Source of the DNA: Streptococcus suis
GTDB taxonomy: Bacteria; Bacillota; Bacilli; Lactobacillales; Streptococcaceae
Length of the DNA stretch: 64,000 bases
Reading direction: 5' to 3'
Assembly (NCBI GenBank): GCA_022354845.1
Contig: CP031970.1
Location: 124,001-188,000 of the forward strand
In this document: positions 20,046-27,700 of the stretch, piece by piece
Numbering within the stretch: the first letter of the stretch is position 1
Layout of the letters: each line of letters opens with the position of its first letter
Program-made: the position numbers and the translations under genes
Notes under the pieces: model-generated
What the model was told of the DNA's origin: nothing
The model's database searches: none
What the model saw: the letters and a program-made list of their open reading frames with translations, nothing else

Positions 20046-20540
20046 ATGTCATATTTTGAACATTTTATGCAAGCTAATAAAGCGTATGTTGATTTACATG
20101 GAGATTATCACTTACCATTGCGTCCCAAGACTAGGGTGGCCATTGTAACTTGTATGGATTCACGTTTGCACGTAGCGCAGGCACTTGGTTTGGCATTAGG
20201 GGACGCACACATTCTGCGGAATGCGGGTGGGCGAGTGACGGACGACATGATTCGTTCTTTAGTCATTTCCCAGCAACAAATGGGAACGCGTGAGATTGTT
20301 GTCCTACATCATACGGATTGTGGAGCTCAGACCTTTACGAATGAAGACTTTGCACGCCTTATTCATAAGGAATTGGGTATAGATGTAACGGGACAGGATT
20401 TCTTGCCATTTACAGATGTAGCAGACAGTGTTCGTGAGGACATGGAATTGCTTCGTAAATCTCCACTAATTCCAGAGGATGTTGTTATCAACGGTGCTGT
20501 ATATAACGTGGATACAGGTGTGATGACAGAAGTTAAATAA
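20046..20540 (+). CDS. Beta-class carbonic anhydrase
   Basis: Interconverts carbon dioxide and bicarbonate, supplying bicarbonate to carboxylases. The 164-residue protein has the zinc ligands in CMDSRLH (about 36) and HHTDCG (about 88), and LRNAGGR in between. The short length and sequence fit the streptococcal type. TAGGAGGAATT precedes the ATG. Single gene with its own terminator. Confidence 0.93.
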   Translation: MSYFEHFMQANKAYVDLHGDYHLPLRPKTRVAIVTCMDSRLHVAQALGLALGDAHILRNAGGRVTDDMIRSLVISQQQMGTREIVVLHHTDCGAQTFTNEDFARLIHKELGIDVTGQDFLPFTDVADSVREDMELLRKSPLIPEDVVINGAVYNVDTGVMTEVK

Positions 20541-20546
20541 TGCGAG

Positions 20547-20579
20547 GGAATCTGTTTGCTCAGATTCCTTTATTTTTTT
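20547..20579 (+). terminator. Terminator after carbonic anhydrase
   Basis: GGAATCTG/CAGATTCC perfect 8-bp stem, TTTGCT loop, long T-rich tail. Confidence 0.9.
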
Positions 20580-20589
20580 GTAAATATGC

Positions 20590-20618
20590 TTGACAGTTCT
20601 CCTACTTAGCTGTAGAAT
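20590..20618 (+). promoter_or_regulatory. Near-consensus promoter
   Basis: TTGACA (20590-20595), 17-bp spacer, TAGAAT (20613-20618). It drives the small membrane ORF and the AIM24-like gene. Confidence 0.75.
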
Positions 20619-20639
20619 TGTGTTATAAAAGTAATACAA

Positions 20640-20729
20640 ATGAAGTTGAAAATGATTTGGTTTGTTTTAGCTTGTTTTTGGTTTATTATAGCTATCTTGT
20701 GGTTAACAGGAACTTTTCGTAAAAAATAG
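20640..20729 (+). CDS. Candidate 29-residue single-span membrane protein
   Basis: ATG 20640 opens 29 codons with one strongly hydrophobic helix (KMIWFVLACFWFIIAILWL, about 4-22) and a basic end FRKK. It starts about 15 nt after the predicted transcription start, without a clear ribosome site, and its stop touches the AGGAGG of the next gene. Position and helix pattern argue for a real small protein, but I do not recognise it. Confidence 0.5.
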   Translation: MKLKMIWFVLACFWFIIAILWLTGTFRKK

Positions 20730-20738
20730 GAGGCAACT

Positions 20739-21497
20739 ATGTCAGATAATCGAATGAAATACACGATTGATAGTAATATGCAATTTCCTTTAGTAGAGAT
20801 TGCTTTGGAAGCTGGTGAGTCAGCTTATATCCAGCAGGGAAGTATGGTTTACCACACGCCAAGCGTAACATTGAATACTAAGCTCAATGCGCGCAGTGGT
20901 TCTGGTTTTGGTAAACTCATGGGAGCTATCGGTCGCTCCATGGTATCAGGGGAATCCATGTTTATCACCCAAGCAGTTTCGAATAGTAATGACGGAAAAA
21001 TAGCTTTGGCTCCTTCTACTCCTGGACAGGTCATTGCCTTAGAACTTGGAGCTCAACAATATCGCCTAAATGATAGTGCATTTCTTGCTCTTGATGGTTC
21101 TGTTCAGTATAAGATGGAACGTCAAAGTGTAGGTAAAGCTTTCTTTGGTGGTCAGGGTGGTCTCTTTGTTATGACCACTGAGGGTTACGGTACTCTTTTA
21201 GCAAATGCCTTTGGTTCAATTAAGAAAATTGAGTTAACAGGTGGTAGTATTACAATTGATAATGCGCATGTCGTTGCTTGGAGCCGAGAACTAGATTACA
21301 ATATCCATATGGAAAATGGTTTCTTGCAATCAATTGGTACAGGTGAAGGGATTGTCAATACATTCTCAGGTTACGGTGAAATCTATGTACAAAGTTTGAA
21401 TATTGAAACCTTTGCTCAAGTTATCGGTAATCATATTGTCCGTACAGGTGGCGACGGTGGTGGTGGTAGCACATCACTTCTTGATGCGATTTTTTAA
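20739..21497 (+). CDS. AIM24/TIGR00266 family protein
   Basis: The 252-residue protein has the beta-rich AIM24 fold with many glycines (GEGIVNTFSGYGEIYVQS near the end, GGDGGGGSTS tail). The family is widespread, cytosolic or membrane-associated, and of unknown function. AGGAGG lies 6 nt before the ATG. It follows the 29-residue membrane ORF in the same transcript. Confidence 0.85.
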   Translation: MSDNRMKYTIDSNMQFPLVEIALEAGESAYIQQGSMVYHTPSVTLNTKLNARSGSGFGKLMGAIGRSMVSGESMFITQAVSNSNDGKIALAPSTPGQVIALELGAQQYRLNDSAFLALDGSVQYKMERQSVGKAFFGGQGGLFVMTTEGYGTLLANAFGSIKKIELTGGSITIDNAHVVAWSRELDYNIHMENGFLQSIGTGEGIVNTFSGYGEIYVQSLNIETFAQVIGNHIVRTGGDGGGGSTSLLDAIF

Positions 21498-21532
21498 GAA
21501 GTTAATACTGAAATATCCAACATAAAAGTAAG

Positions 21533-21558
21533 TCCCTCGTGTAAAGCAAGGGATTTTT
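21533..21558 (+). terminator. Probable terminator after the AIM24-like gene
   Basis: Short stem TCCCT/AGGGA with an 11-nt loop and a T5 tail. Confidence 0.55.
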
Positions 21559-21669
21559 CTTTATTCATTTCTACCACTTACCTCTAATTTGTAACCACTT
21601 ACTGAAATGCCCTTGTATTCCCCGGATTGCCTGTTATAAAATAGGAGTATCAAAAGTAAAGGAGGGTTT

Positions 21670-22153
21670 ATGAAAGTTAGGATTGAATTTGATGACAGCT
21701 TAGATCAGGTTGAAGTTATCATTCTTTGCGGGAAATATTTTGGGGTCCTCTTTGGTCTTTACCTTGTTCAAAAAGACCAGCATGGTTACGCTTGAAGTGG
21801 CAGCTACTTTTTCTCTATTGGGGGTATTTGTAGGGATGTTGACTCACCAATTGCCTCTCAACCTATTCTTTTTAGCGACTATGGGAATTGGTTTCGGAGC
21901 AAGTGGTCCAAAATTTAATGCAAAATTTGTCAATTCCATGCCAGAGGAGCAGTTGGGAACTATAGGAGGTGGTGTTTCCACCTACTTCATGTCGGGTCAA
22001 GCTCTATTTCGGCTGGTTGTATCTGGTTTAGTCTTGCTATTATCAGTTGATCAGATTAGCTGGATTTTCTTGAGTGCAAGTGGCTTTTTAGCCTTATATG
22101 TTATCTACTGGCTTATCAGAAATCAAAAAACACCTCAAAATCAGTCTGTATAG
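21670..22153 (+). pseudogene. Deletion scar joining a LytTR gene start to an MFS transporter end
   Basis: After a good ribosome site (AAAGGAGGG) ATG 21670 reads MKVRIEFDDSLDQVEVII, which matches the start of small LytTR DNA-binding regulators. Near 21722 homology switches: in another frame SFFAGNILGSSLVFTLFKK onward is the last third of an MFS transporter (about four helices) running to 22153. The LytTR frame ends at 21795. A single deletion removing the end of one gene and the start of the other explains the structure. Neither part should work. Confidence 0.75.
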
Positions 22154-22165
22154 GCTGATTTTTCT
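22137..22165 (+). terminator. Terminator of the MFS relic
   Basis: AAAATCAG/CTGATTTT stem, loop containing the stop codon, T-run. Confidence 0.8.
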
Positions 22166-22205
22166 GTTTTCTTACTCATATCTGTGCTATAATGTTCTTG
22201 ATTGT

Positions 22206-22519
22206 TACTCTGCGAAAATCAAATTCAGGCATAGTTGACTTGATGAGGGACAAGCCCTAGTTGAGCTTGTCAGACTGCTACTTGAAAAGAAAAAGTAGCG
22301 GGTTAATCTACACCATGGTTGACAGAGTGGGAAAGAATTCGACTAGAAGCAGTCTCTTGACTCCCAATTGTAAGTTTGGGCTTCTATGATCGTTTACTTG
22401 TTTATAGGTGACCGGCTGAACCAGTTCCCTGAGCTGCTTTACTCCACTGGATTATTTTATTCCCACCTTTAACTATCACCCAGATAGTTGAAGTTCGTTT
22501 GATTTTGATTTTTTGAGTA
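22206..22519. repeat. Structured intergenic element upstream of gltX
   Basis: About 310 bp without a coding frame. The ends form an imperfect inverted repeat: TACTC...AAAATCAAA on the left (22206-22223) and TTTGATTTT...GAGTA on the right (22498-22519). Inside, AGAAGC...CCCAA pairs with TTGGGCTTCT around 22340-22392. This is consistent with a small non-autonomous repeat of the kind dispersed in streptococcal genomes, but a second copy is not present here. Confidence 0.4.
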
Positions 22520-22541
22520 TGAAATTTTACAGGAGAGAATC

Positions 22542-23996
22542 ATGACTAAACCAATTCGTGTGCGTTATGCACCAAGTCCAACTGGGCTTTTACATATCGG
22601 AAATGCCCGTACAGCATTGTTTAACTATCTTTTTGCCCGCCATCACGGCGGTACTTTCCTTATTCGTATTGAAGACACTGACCGTAAACGTCATGTGGAA
22701 GACGGAGAGCGCTCTCAGCTTGAAAACCTGCGTTGGTTGGGTATTGATTGGGATGAGAGTCCAGAAACTCATGAGCAATACCGTCAATCAGAGCGTTTGG
22801 ATATTTACCAAAAGTATGTTGATCAGCTCTTGGCAGAAGGCAAGGCCTACAAGTCTTACGTGACAGAAGAAGAATTGGTAGCGGAGCGTGAGCGTCAAGA
22901 AGCTGCGGGCGAAACACCTCGCTACATCAATGAATACCTGGGTATGTCTGAAGATGAAAAAACAGCCTACATCGCAGAGCGTGAGGCGGCTGGCATTTTC
23001 CCGACTGTTCGCTTGGCTGTCAACGAAGCTGGTATTTACAAGTGGAATGACATGGTTAAGGGCGAAATCGAGTTCGAAGGTGGTAATATCGGTGGTGACT
23101 GGGTTATCCAGAAACGCGACGGTTACCCAACCTATAACTTTGCCGTTGTCATTGACGATCATTTGATGGGCATTTCTCACGTTATCCGTGGGGATGACCA
23201 CATTGCAAATACACCTAAGCAACTCATGGTCTACGAAGCACTTGGTTGGGAAGCACCAGAGTTTGGTCACATGACCTTGATTATCAATTCTGAAACTGGT
23301 AAAAAACTGTCCAAACGTGATACCAACACCCTTCAGTTTATCGAAGATTACCGTCGTAAGGGTTACATGCCTGAAGCTGTCTTCAACTTTATCGGTCTCT
23401 TGGGTTGGAACCCGGGTGGTGAAGAGGAAATCTTCTCTCGTGAGCAATTTATCCAACTCTTCGATGAAAAACGCCTCAGCAAGTCACCAGCAGCCTTTGA
23501 CCAAAAGAAAATGGACTGGATGAGCAATGAGTACATCAAAAATGCTGATTTAGAAACTATTTTCAACCTTGCCAAACCATTCTTGGAAGAAGCAGGTCGC
23601 TTGACAGATAAGGCAGAGAAATTAGTGGAACTTTACAAGCCACAATTATCTTCTGCAGATGAAATTGTGGGTTTGACAGACCTTTTCTTCTCTGATTTCC
23701 CAGAATTGACAGAGGAAGAAAGAGAAGTGATGGCGGGAGAAACTGTTCCGACTGTTTTAAATGCCTTCAAGGAAAAATTGGAAGCCATGACAGACGAAGA
23801 TTTCCAACCAGGCAATATTTTCCTACAAATCAAGGCAGTCCAAAAAGAAACAGGTATCAAGGGCAAAAACCTCTTCATGCCAATCCGTATCGCCGTTTCG
23901 GGTGAAATGCATGGACCAGAGTTGCCAAATACTATTTACCTGCTCGGCCGTGAGAAATCTATCCAGCATATTGAGAATATGTTGAAATCTTTGTAA
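22542..23996 (+). CDS. gltX: Glutamyl-tRNA synthetase
   Basis: Charges tRNA-Glu, and in this lineage probably tRNA-Gln before amidation. The 484-residue class I enzyme has the HIGH-type motif [18 protein letters not shown] (about 9-26) and the KMSKS-type motif GKKLSKRDT (about 250). The C-terminal anticodon-binding domain is complete. GGAGAG lies 7 nt before the ATG. Confidence 0.96.
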   Translation: MTKPIRVRYAPSPTGLLHIGNARTALFNYLFARHHGGTFLIRIEDTDRKRHVEDGERSQLENLRWLGIDWDESPETHEQYRQSERLDIYQKYVDQLLAEGKAYKSYVTEEELVAERERQEAAGETPRYINEYLGMSEDEKTAYIAEREAAGIFPTVRLAVNEAGIYKWNDMVKGEIEFEGGNIGGDWVIQKRDGYPTYNFAVVIDDHLMGISHVIRGDDHIANTPKQLMVYEALGWEAPEFGHMTLIINSETGKKLSKRDTNTLQFIEDYRRKGYMPEAVFNFIGLLGWNPGGEEEIFSREQFIQLFDEKRLSKSPAAFDQKKMDWMSNEYIKNADLETIFNLAKPFLEEAGRLTDKAEKLVELYKPQLSSADEIVGLTDLFFSDFPELTEEEREVMAGETVPTVLNAFKEKLEAMTDEDFQPGNIFLQIKAVQKETGIKGKNLFMPIRIAVSGEMHGPELPNTIYLLGREKSIQHIENMLKSL

Positions 23997-24003
23997 GGTA
24001 AAT

Positions 24004-24036
24004 AATCCCCGATGTCCTGTGACAGCGGGGATTTTG
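24004..24036 (+). terminator. Terminator between convergent gltX and the kinase gene
   Basis: AATCCCCG/CGGGGATT stem with 14-nt loop, TTGTT tail. It may serve both strands. Confidence 0.75.
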
Positions 24037-24549
24037 TTATATGAGTGGATTAATATCGTATTCTTGATCAATCAGAATATAGTTGAGGTTATATTTCTCA
24101 CAGTTTTCTAAATAATAAGCGTTATCTTGCAGGAGCAGTTCCTCAGTCGCCCAAGAGTCATCTATTCTCTTTTCGGTGATGTTGGCAAAGGCTTTGATGG
24201 TTGAAAAATGCTCCTTGATATAGTTTTCTGAGAAAATCAGACAAGTATAGCGAATGTGGGAGAGATATTTAGCTTCTAAATCCTTCTGCCAATCGAATGG
24301 AATGTAGCAGCCTTCAACCACGAGGTTTTGTTGATTTTCAATAGCTGTTTTGATGATTTCGACAACAATGGGCCATAAGTAGTCTGTCAACTCCTTGTCA
24401 TCTTCGACTGTCAGTTTGGTTTGACCACTACGTATTAAGCCCATTTTCAGATGGTCAATAGAAAGATAGTTGATGTGTTGTTTTTCCAATATGGTTTGAG
24501 CGGCGGTTGTTTTACCAGTGTGACTGGCACCAGTTAGCAATAAAATCAT
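24037..24549 (-). CDS. P-loop kinase-like protein
   Basis: The 170-residue protein has Walker A TGASHTGKTTAAQTI at the N-terminus and LSIDHLKMGLIRSG, as in small AAA/shikimate-kinase-like proteins. The substrate is unknown. Its ATG overlaps the stop of the MerR gene, so the two are translationally coupled; similar pairs of a MerR regulator and a small kinase suggest a self-contained unit. Confidence 0.75.
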   Translation of the reverse strand: MILLLTGASHTGKTTAAQTILEKQHINYLSIDHLKMGLIRSGQTKLTVEDDKELTDYLWPIVVEIIKTAIENQQNLVVEGCYIPFDWQKDLEAKYLSHIRYTCLIFSENYIKEHFSTIKAFANITEKRIDDSWATEELLLQDNAYYLENCEKYNLNYILIDQEYDINPLI

Positions 24550-24911
24550 TGGCTTTCCTCTAGTTTGTTATTAATCTGCTGGAGTAAATTTTCTAGATTT
24601 TCCTTCTGTTCTTGGAGCAGGAGGATTTGTTTATCACGGTCGGCAATTTCATCCAGTATGACCTGTTTGTTTTCTTTTAGCTGTTCGAGACTGCCGCATT
24701 TGGTGTCGTGAAGGTCTTTGATACGGATAATAGCTTTCACAGATAGGCCTAACTGGCGAAGTCCTAGTATATTTTCTAGGTTGTTGATTTCTTCTTCGTT
24801 CCAGTAGTAGTTACCGTTAACCAGCTGAGGTTGTAGCAATCCCTGTTCGGTGTAGAAACGAAGCGTATCGCGTTTGATACCAAATTGTTGCATAACTTGT
24901 CCTGTTTTCAT
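24546..24911 (-). CDS. MerR-family transcriptional regulator
   Basis: The 121-residue protein has the winged helix TGQVMQQFGIKRDTLRFYTEQ (split: residues about 2-22) and YYWNEEEINNLENILGLRQLG, then a coiled coil (about 75-118) with many Gln and Glu residues. One Cys follows the DNA-binding part, so the effector is unclear. I chose ATG 24911 with AAGAGGA upstream. The divergent promoter contains a dyad. Confidence 0.85.
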   Translation of the reverse strand: MKTGQVMQQFGIKRDTLRFYTEQGLLQPQLVNGNYYWNEEEINNLENILGLRQLGLSVKAIIRIKDLHDTKCGSLEQLKENKQVILDEIADRDKQILLLQEQKENLENLLQQINNKLEESQ

Positions 24912-24920
24912 AATGTCCTC

Positions 24921-24963
24921 TTGACAGTGCCTTACCCCCTCATGATACATTGATGGGGAAAGG
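24921..24963 (+). promoter_or_regulatory. Divergent promoter with 19-bp spacer and a dyad for the MerR protein
   Basis: TTGACA (24921-24926) and TACATT (24946-24951) are 19 bp apart, the spacing typical of MerR-controlled promoters. The arms CCTTACCCCCTCA (24930-24942) and TGATGGGGAAAGG (24951-24963) form an imperfect dyad, 11 of 13 matching. On the minus strand a TATCAT -10 for merR lies within the same dyad. Confidence 0.65.
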
Positions 24964-24971
24964 AGTTCTAT

Positions 24972-25262
24972 ATGATTATTGTTGTTAAATGGTTGATTGT
25001 GCTTTATTTGGGGCTATTACCGCTATCTGCTTGGGTATATCGCAAGCAACTTCCTAGCTGGTTACTGATTTTATATGCCTGCCCAGTGTTGCTCAGTTTG
25101 TTGGGCTGGCAGACAGTTTTGGGATGTATCTTAGGTCTAATCTTGGCTTGCTGTGTACGGGTTTTAGGTGGTCGCATTCTTTTTGGGAGAAATCGACTCA
25201 GTCACTTTTTATCTCATGTTGTACTGAGTTTCATTTTCGCTCTTGCCCTGTTTTTGTTCTAA
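24972..25262 (+). CDS. Small membrane protein next to MerR
   Basis: The 96-residue protein has three to four hydrophobic helices and few charged residues except a short RFLGGRILFGRNRLSHF-like basic region near residue 75. I do not recognise it. AAAGGAG precedes ATG 24972. It is transcribed divergently from merR and is the likely target of the MerR protein. Its end overlaps the convergent NUDIX gene by 4 bp. Confidence 0.65.
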   Translation: MIIVVKWLIVLYLGLLPLSAWVYRKQLPSWLLILYACPVLLSLLGWQTVLGCILGLILACCVRVLGGRILFGRNRLSHFLSHVVLSFIFALALFLF

Positions 25263-25750
25263 AAACAACCTCTCCACATAAACCTTCTCCTTGGGATAAC
25301 CAGTTCTGTTTCTAAAAAGTCTTTTAAATCTTCCTGTGGGATCCAGATATAATTGCTGGTTTCGTCGGCTTGGAGTTGGATAGCAGCTTTGTCCCAATTG
25401 GTTTCGGCCCAGTAGCAGTGGAAAATGCACTGGTCGTCATGGGCGATAAAGTGTGTATGGTGGCGGAGTTGGTCAGCTGTCAGCTCAATGCCTGTCTCTT
25501 CGCGGACTTCGCGTAATATGGCCTGCTCTGCTATTTCCCCAAACAAGGCCGAGCCTCCTGCTGTCGCTTCATAATAGTCAGGGTAGGAGAGCTTGGCGCT
25601 GTCGCGCTTCATGAAGAGGGTGCTGCCGTCGCGGTGGCGGATGATGCACTCGACGACTAGGTGGTAGAGGCCGTGGGGGATAGGTTCTCCGCATGTGAGG
25701 GTGTGGTCGGTCAGTTGGCCGTCGGCTGTGTAGGCGTTCCAAGTTTCCAT
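25259..25750 (-). CDS. NUDIX hydrolase
   Basis: The 163-residue protein has the NUDIX box GSALFGEIAEQAILREVREE followed by TGIEL (about residues 71-95), matching G-x5-E-x7-REUXEEXGU. The N-terminal strand pair WNAYTADGQLTDHTLTCGEP fits the IPP-isomerase-like/ADP-ribose group, but the substrate cannot be set from sequence. Single gene. Confidence 0.85.
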   Translation of the reverse strand: METWNAYTADGQLTDHTLTCGEPIPHGLYHLVVECIIRHRDGSTLFMKRDSAKLSYPDYYEATAGGSALFGEIAEQAILREVREETGIELTADQLRHHTHFIAHDDQCIFHCYWAETNWDKAAIQLQADETSNYIWIPQEDLKDFLETELVIPRRRFMWRGCF

Positions 25751-25876
25751 TTCATTCTCCTGTCAATTTTGTAGTTATTCAGTATAGCACATCTATAAGT
25801 GAAGTGCAAAGCAACATGTTTTGATTTTTGTACGGACTAATGCTATACTAAGCCTAGTAATTCAAAGGAGAAATCG

Positions 25877-26259
25877 ATACAAACTATTATTCCTCATCTC
25901 TGGTACGATACAGAGGCAAAAGAAACGGTAGCTTTCTATGTAGAACTCTTCGGAGGCAAGATTGACTGGACCTACACGGTTACGGAGGCGAAGCTTCATT
26001 CAACGAGGCCTTTTCGCTAATGGTCTATGTGGATAGTCAGGAAGAAGCGGATAGTTGGTATGAAACAGTGTCGGCAGCTCCAGAAGCAGAAATTTGTGGT
26101 TGGGCCAAGGATCAGTTTGGGATTTCTTGGCAGATTGTGCCACGTATCTTGATGGAGGCATACGATTCGGCTATCCCAGAACAGATTAAGGCTGTGAATG
26201 CTGCAGTAATGACAATGAAGCGTCTAGATATCGAATCTATTCAAGCCTTATTAGATTAA
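25877..26259 (+). pseudogene. VOC/PhnB-like protein with lost start and internal deletions
   Basis: AAAGGAG is followed at the right distance by ATA 25877 where the homologous gene has ATG, then QTIIPHLWYDTEAKETVAFY. About 40 residues are missing near 25985, with a frame change, before ASFNEAFSLMVYVDSQEEAD; a second gap lies before CGWAKDQFGISWQIVPRIL. The end is intact. Three lesions make it a clear relic. Confidence 0.8.
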
Positions 26260-26268
26260 TAAGATGTA

Positions 26269-26298
26269 ACAGGGACTGAGTTGCAGTTTCTGTTTTTT
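26269..26298 (+). terminator. Terminator before niaR
   Basis: ACAGGGACTG/CAGTTTCTGT 10-bp stem with two G-T wobbles, AGTTG loop, T6 tail. Confidence 0.7.
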
Positions 26299-26362
26299 CT
26301 ATTAGACAGGAATGAATTTGCTCGGTTTTTGGTATAATGAAAGAAAGTAGAGGGGAGACCAC

Positions 26363-26890
26363 ATGAAAGCAATAGAAAGACGAAAGCACATTTTATCACT
26401 TTTACAGGAAACATCTCAACCACTTTCAGCGAATTACCTAGCAAAAGAATTTGGAGTGAGCCGTCAGGTGATTGTGGGAGATATAGCCTTGCTTAGAGCA
26501 GAGGGGGATCTGGTTTTGGCGACTCCGAGAGGCTACCTACTGCAGTCTTCTCTGGCGCCTCTTGAAGGAGCTTATATTCGTAAAATAGCTTGTCAACATG
26601 GACCAGAAGATGTTGAAAAAGAGTTGACTATCTTATTAGAGGGAGGAGCTCAAATCCTTGATGTCGAAATTGAACATCCTATTTACGGTCTCTTATCTGG
26701 CAAACTAAATATTACCAGTTTTGAAGATCGGGACCGTTTTTTAGATGATTTGAGTCATTATAAAGGAGTGCTATTGAGTAATTTAACAGAAGGAGTTCAT
26801 ACTCATACTGTCTCATTTCCCTCGGTTCAAGCCTACCAAGAACTTTCTTTGGTATTAAAGGCTGCAGGAATTTTGCTAGAAAATCAATAA
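26363..26890 (+). CDS. niaR: Niacin-responsive repressor NiaR
   Basis: The 175-residue protein combines a DeoR/BirA-type helix-turn-helix (SANYLAKEFGVSRQVIVGDIA, about residues 20-40) with a 3H domain whose histidines are seen in EHPIYGLL (about 97) and HTHTVSFPS (about 150). The family senses nicotinic acid and represses niacin uptake and NAD synthesis genes. The next gene is the niacin transporter and a palindrome sits between them, which fits. Promoter TGG-TATAAT lies near 26331-26339. Confidence 0.88.
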   Translation: MKAIERRKHILSLLQETSQPLSANYLAKEFGVSRQVIVGDIALLRAEGDLVLATPRGYLLQSSLAPLEGAYIRKIACQHGPEDVEKELTILLEGGAQILDVEIEHPIYGLLSGKLNITSFEDRDRFLDDLSHYKGVLLSNLTEGVHTHTVSFPSVQAYQELSLVLKAAGILLENQ

Positions 26891-26934
26891 AACATTACAG
26901 GTGTCTTGACACCTGTAATGTTTTGGTTTATAAT
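26889..26934 (+). promoter_or_regulatory. niaX promoter with a near-perfect NiaR-type palindrome
   Basis: Two 17-bp arms (26889-26905 and 26908-26924), centred on TT, carry ACAGGTGTC and GACACCTGT. The right half contains the -35 TTGACA (26906-26911), with TATAAT 17 bp on at 26929-26934. The palindrome begins at the niaR stop and could also fold as a niaR terminator. Confidence 0.8.
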
Positions 26935-26960
26935 CGAACCTATAGAAAGAGAGGTTCCTT

Positions 26961-27509
26961 ATGTCCCAATTAACACTATCATCTAAAAGTTCCGTCAAGC
27001 AGCTTTCCATTAGTGCGATTCTTACTGCATTTGCTATTTTGATTCCATTGATGATGCCGATTAAAATTGTTATTGGTCCAGCATCCTACACACTTGCTAG
27101 TCATATTCCGTTGTTTATTGCAATGTTTATTTCACCAGCAACGGCCATATTGGTAGCATTGGGCTCCAGTCTAGGCTTCTTTTTAGCAGGATTTCCTATT
27201 GTAATCGTATTTCGTGCATTAACCCACTTGATTTTTCTTACTCTGGGAGCTTTTTTAATAAAACGATTTCCAAGTTTTATGGACACTAAACGTTTCTTCC
27301 TATTAGGGATTGGTCTCAATCTACTTCATGGCTTAGGGGAGTATATTGTGGTCATGGTCCTGACTTCGGGCGGGCAGACTTCAGATACTTATTGGATGAC
27401 TATGCTTGGCTTAGTTGGTCTAGGTTCTGCACTTCATGGATTGCTCGATTTTAGTTTGGCATATTATTTTTGGAAAATCTTGAAAGAACGGAAAATTTAT
27501 CAACCTTAA
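26961..27509 (+). CDS. niaX: Niacin transporter, ECF substrate-binding subunit
   Basis: The 182-residue membrane protein has six helices and begins with the ECF S-component style SAILTAFAILIPLMMP. It would bind niacin and use the shared ECF energising module, which is not in this window. The palindromic operator and adjacent niaR support niacin as substrate. AGAGAGG precedes the ATG. Confidence 0.88.
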   Translation: MSQLTLSSKSSVKQLSISAILTAFAILIPLMMPIKIVIGPASYTLASHIPLFIAMFISPATAILVALGSSLGFFLAGFPIVIVFRALTHLIFLTLGAFLIKRFPSFMDTKRFFLLGIGLNLLHGLGEYIVVMVLTSGGQTSDTYWMTMLGLVGLGSALHGLLDFSLAYYFWKILKERKIYQP

Positions 27510-27537
27510 TATGAGTTGAGATAAAATATAGTCTAGA

Positions 27538-27566
27538 AGTCGGAGAAAATTCTCTGGCTTTTTCTT
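27538..27566 (+). terminator. Terminator after niaX
   Basis: AGTCGGAGAA/TTCTCTGGCT stem with AA loop and T-run. Confidence 0.7.
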
Positions 27567-27613
27567 GTTTTTTCTGTAAATGTACGAGGTTTATTCAATT
27601 TTTTATAAAAATG

Positions 27614-27654
27614 TGTATAAATATGTTGCAAAAAGTATAAATATACACTATAAT
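27614..27654 (+). promoter_or_regulatory. argG promoter with two ARG boxes
   Basis: TGTATAAATATGTT (27614-27627) and AGTATAAATATACA (27634-27647) start 20 bp apart and resemble the streptococcal/lactococcal ArgR box TGTATAAATATACA. They cover the -35 TTGCAA (27626-27631) and reach the -10 TATAAT (27649-27654), so arginine-dependent repression is expected. Confidence 0.8.
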
Positions 27655-27700
27655 AGTCACTAAGTTTTATTTGCTAATTTAAATAGAAATGAGAATGTTT

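Noticed and set aside
22206..22541. T-box riboswitch for gltX
   Set aside because: The conserved T-box sequence and terminator/antiterminator pair are absent.
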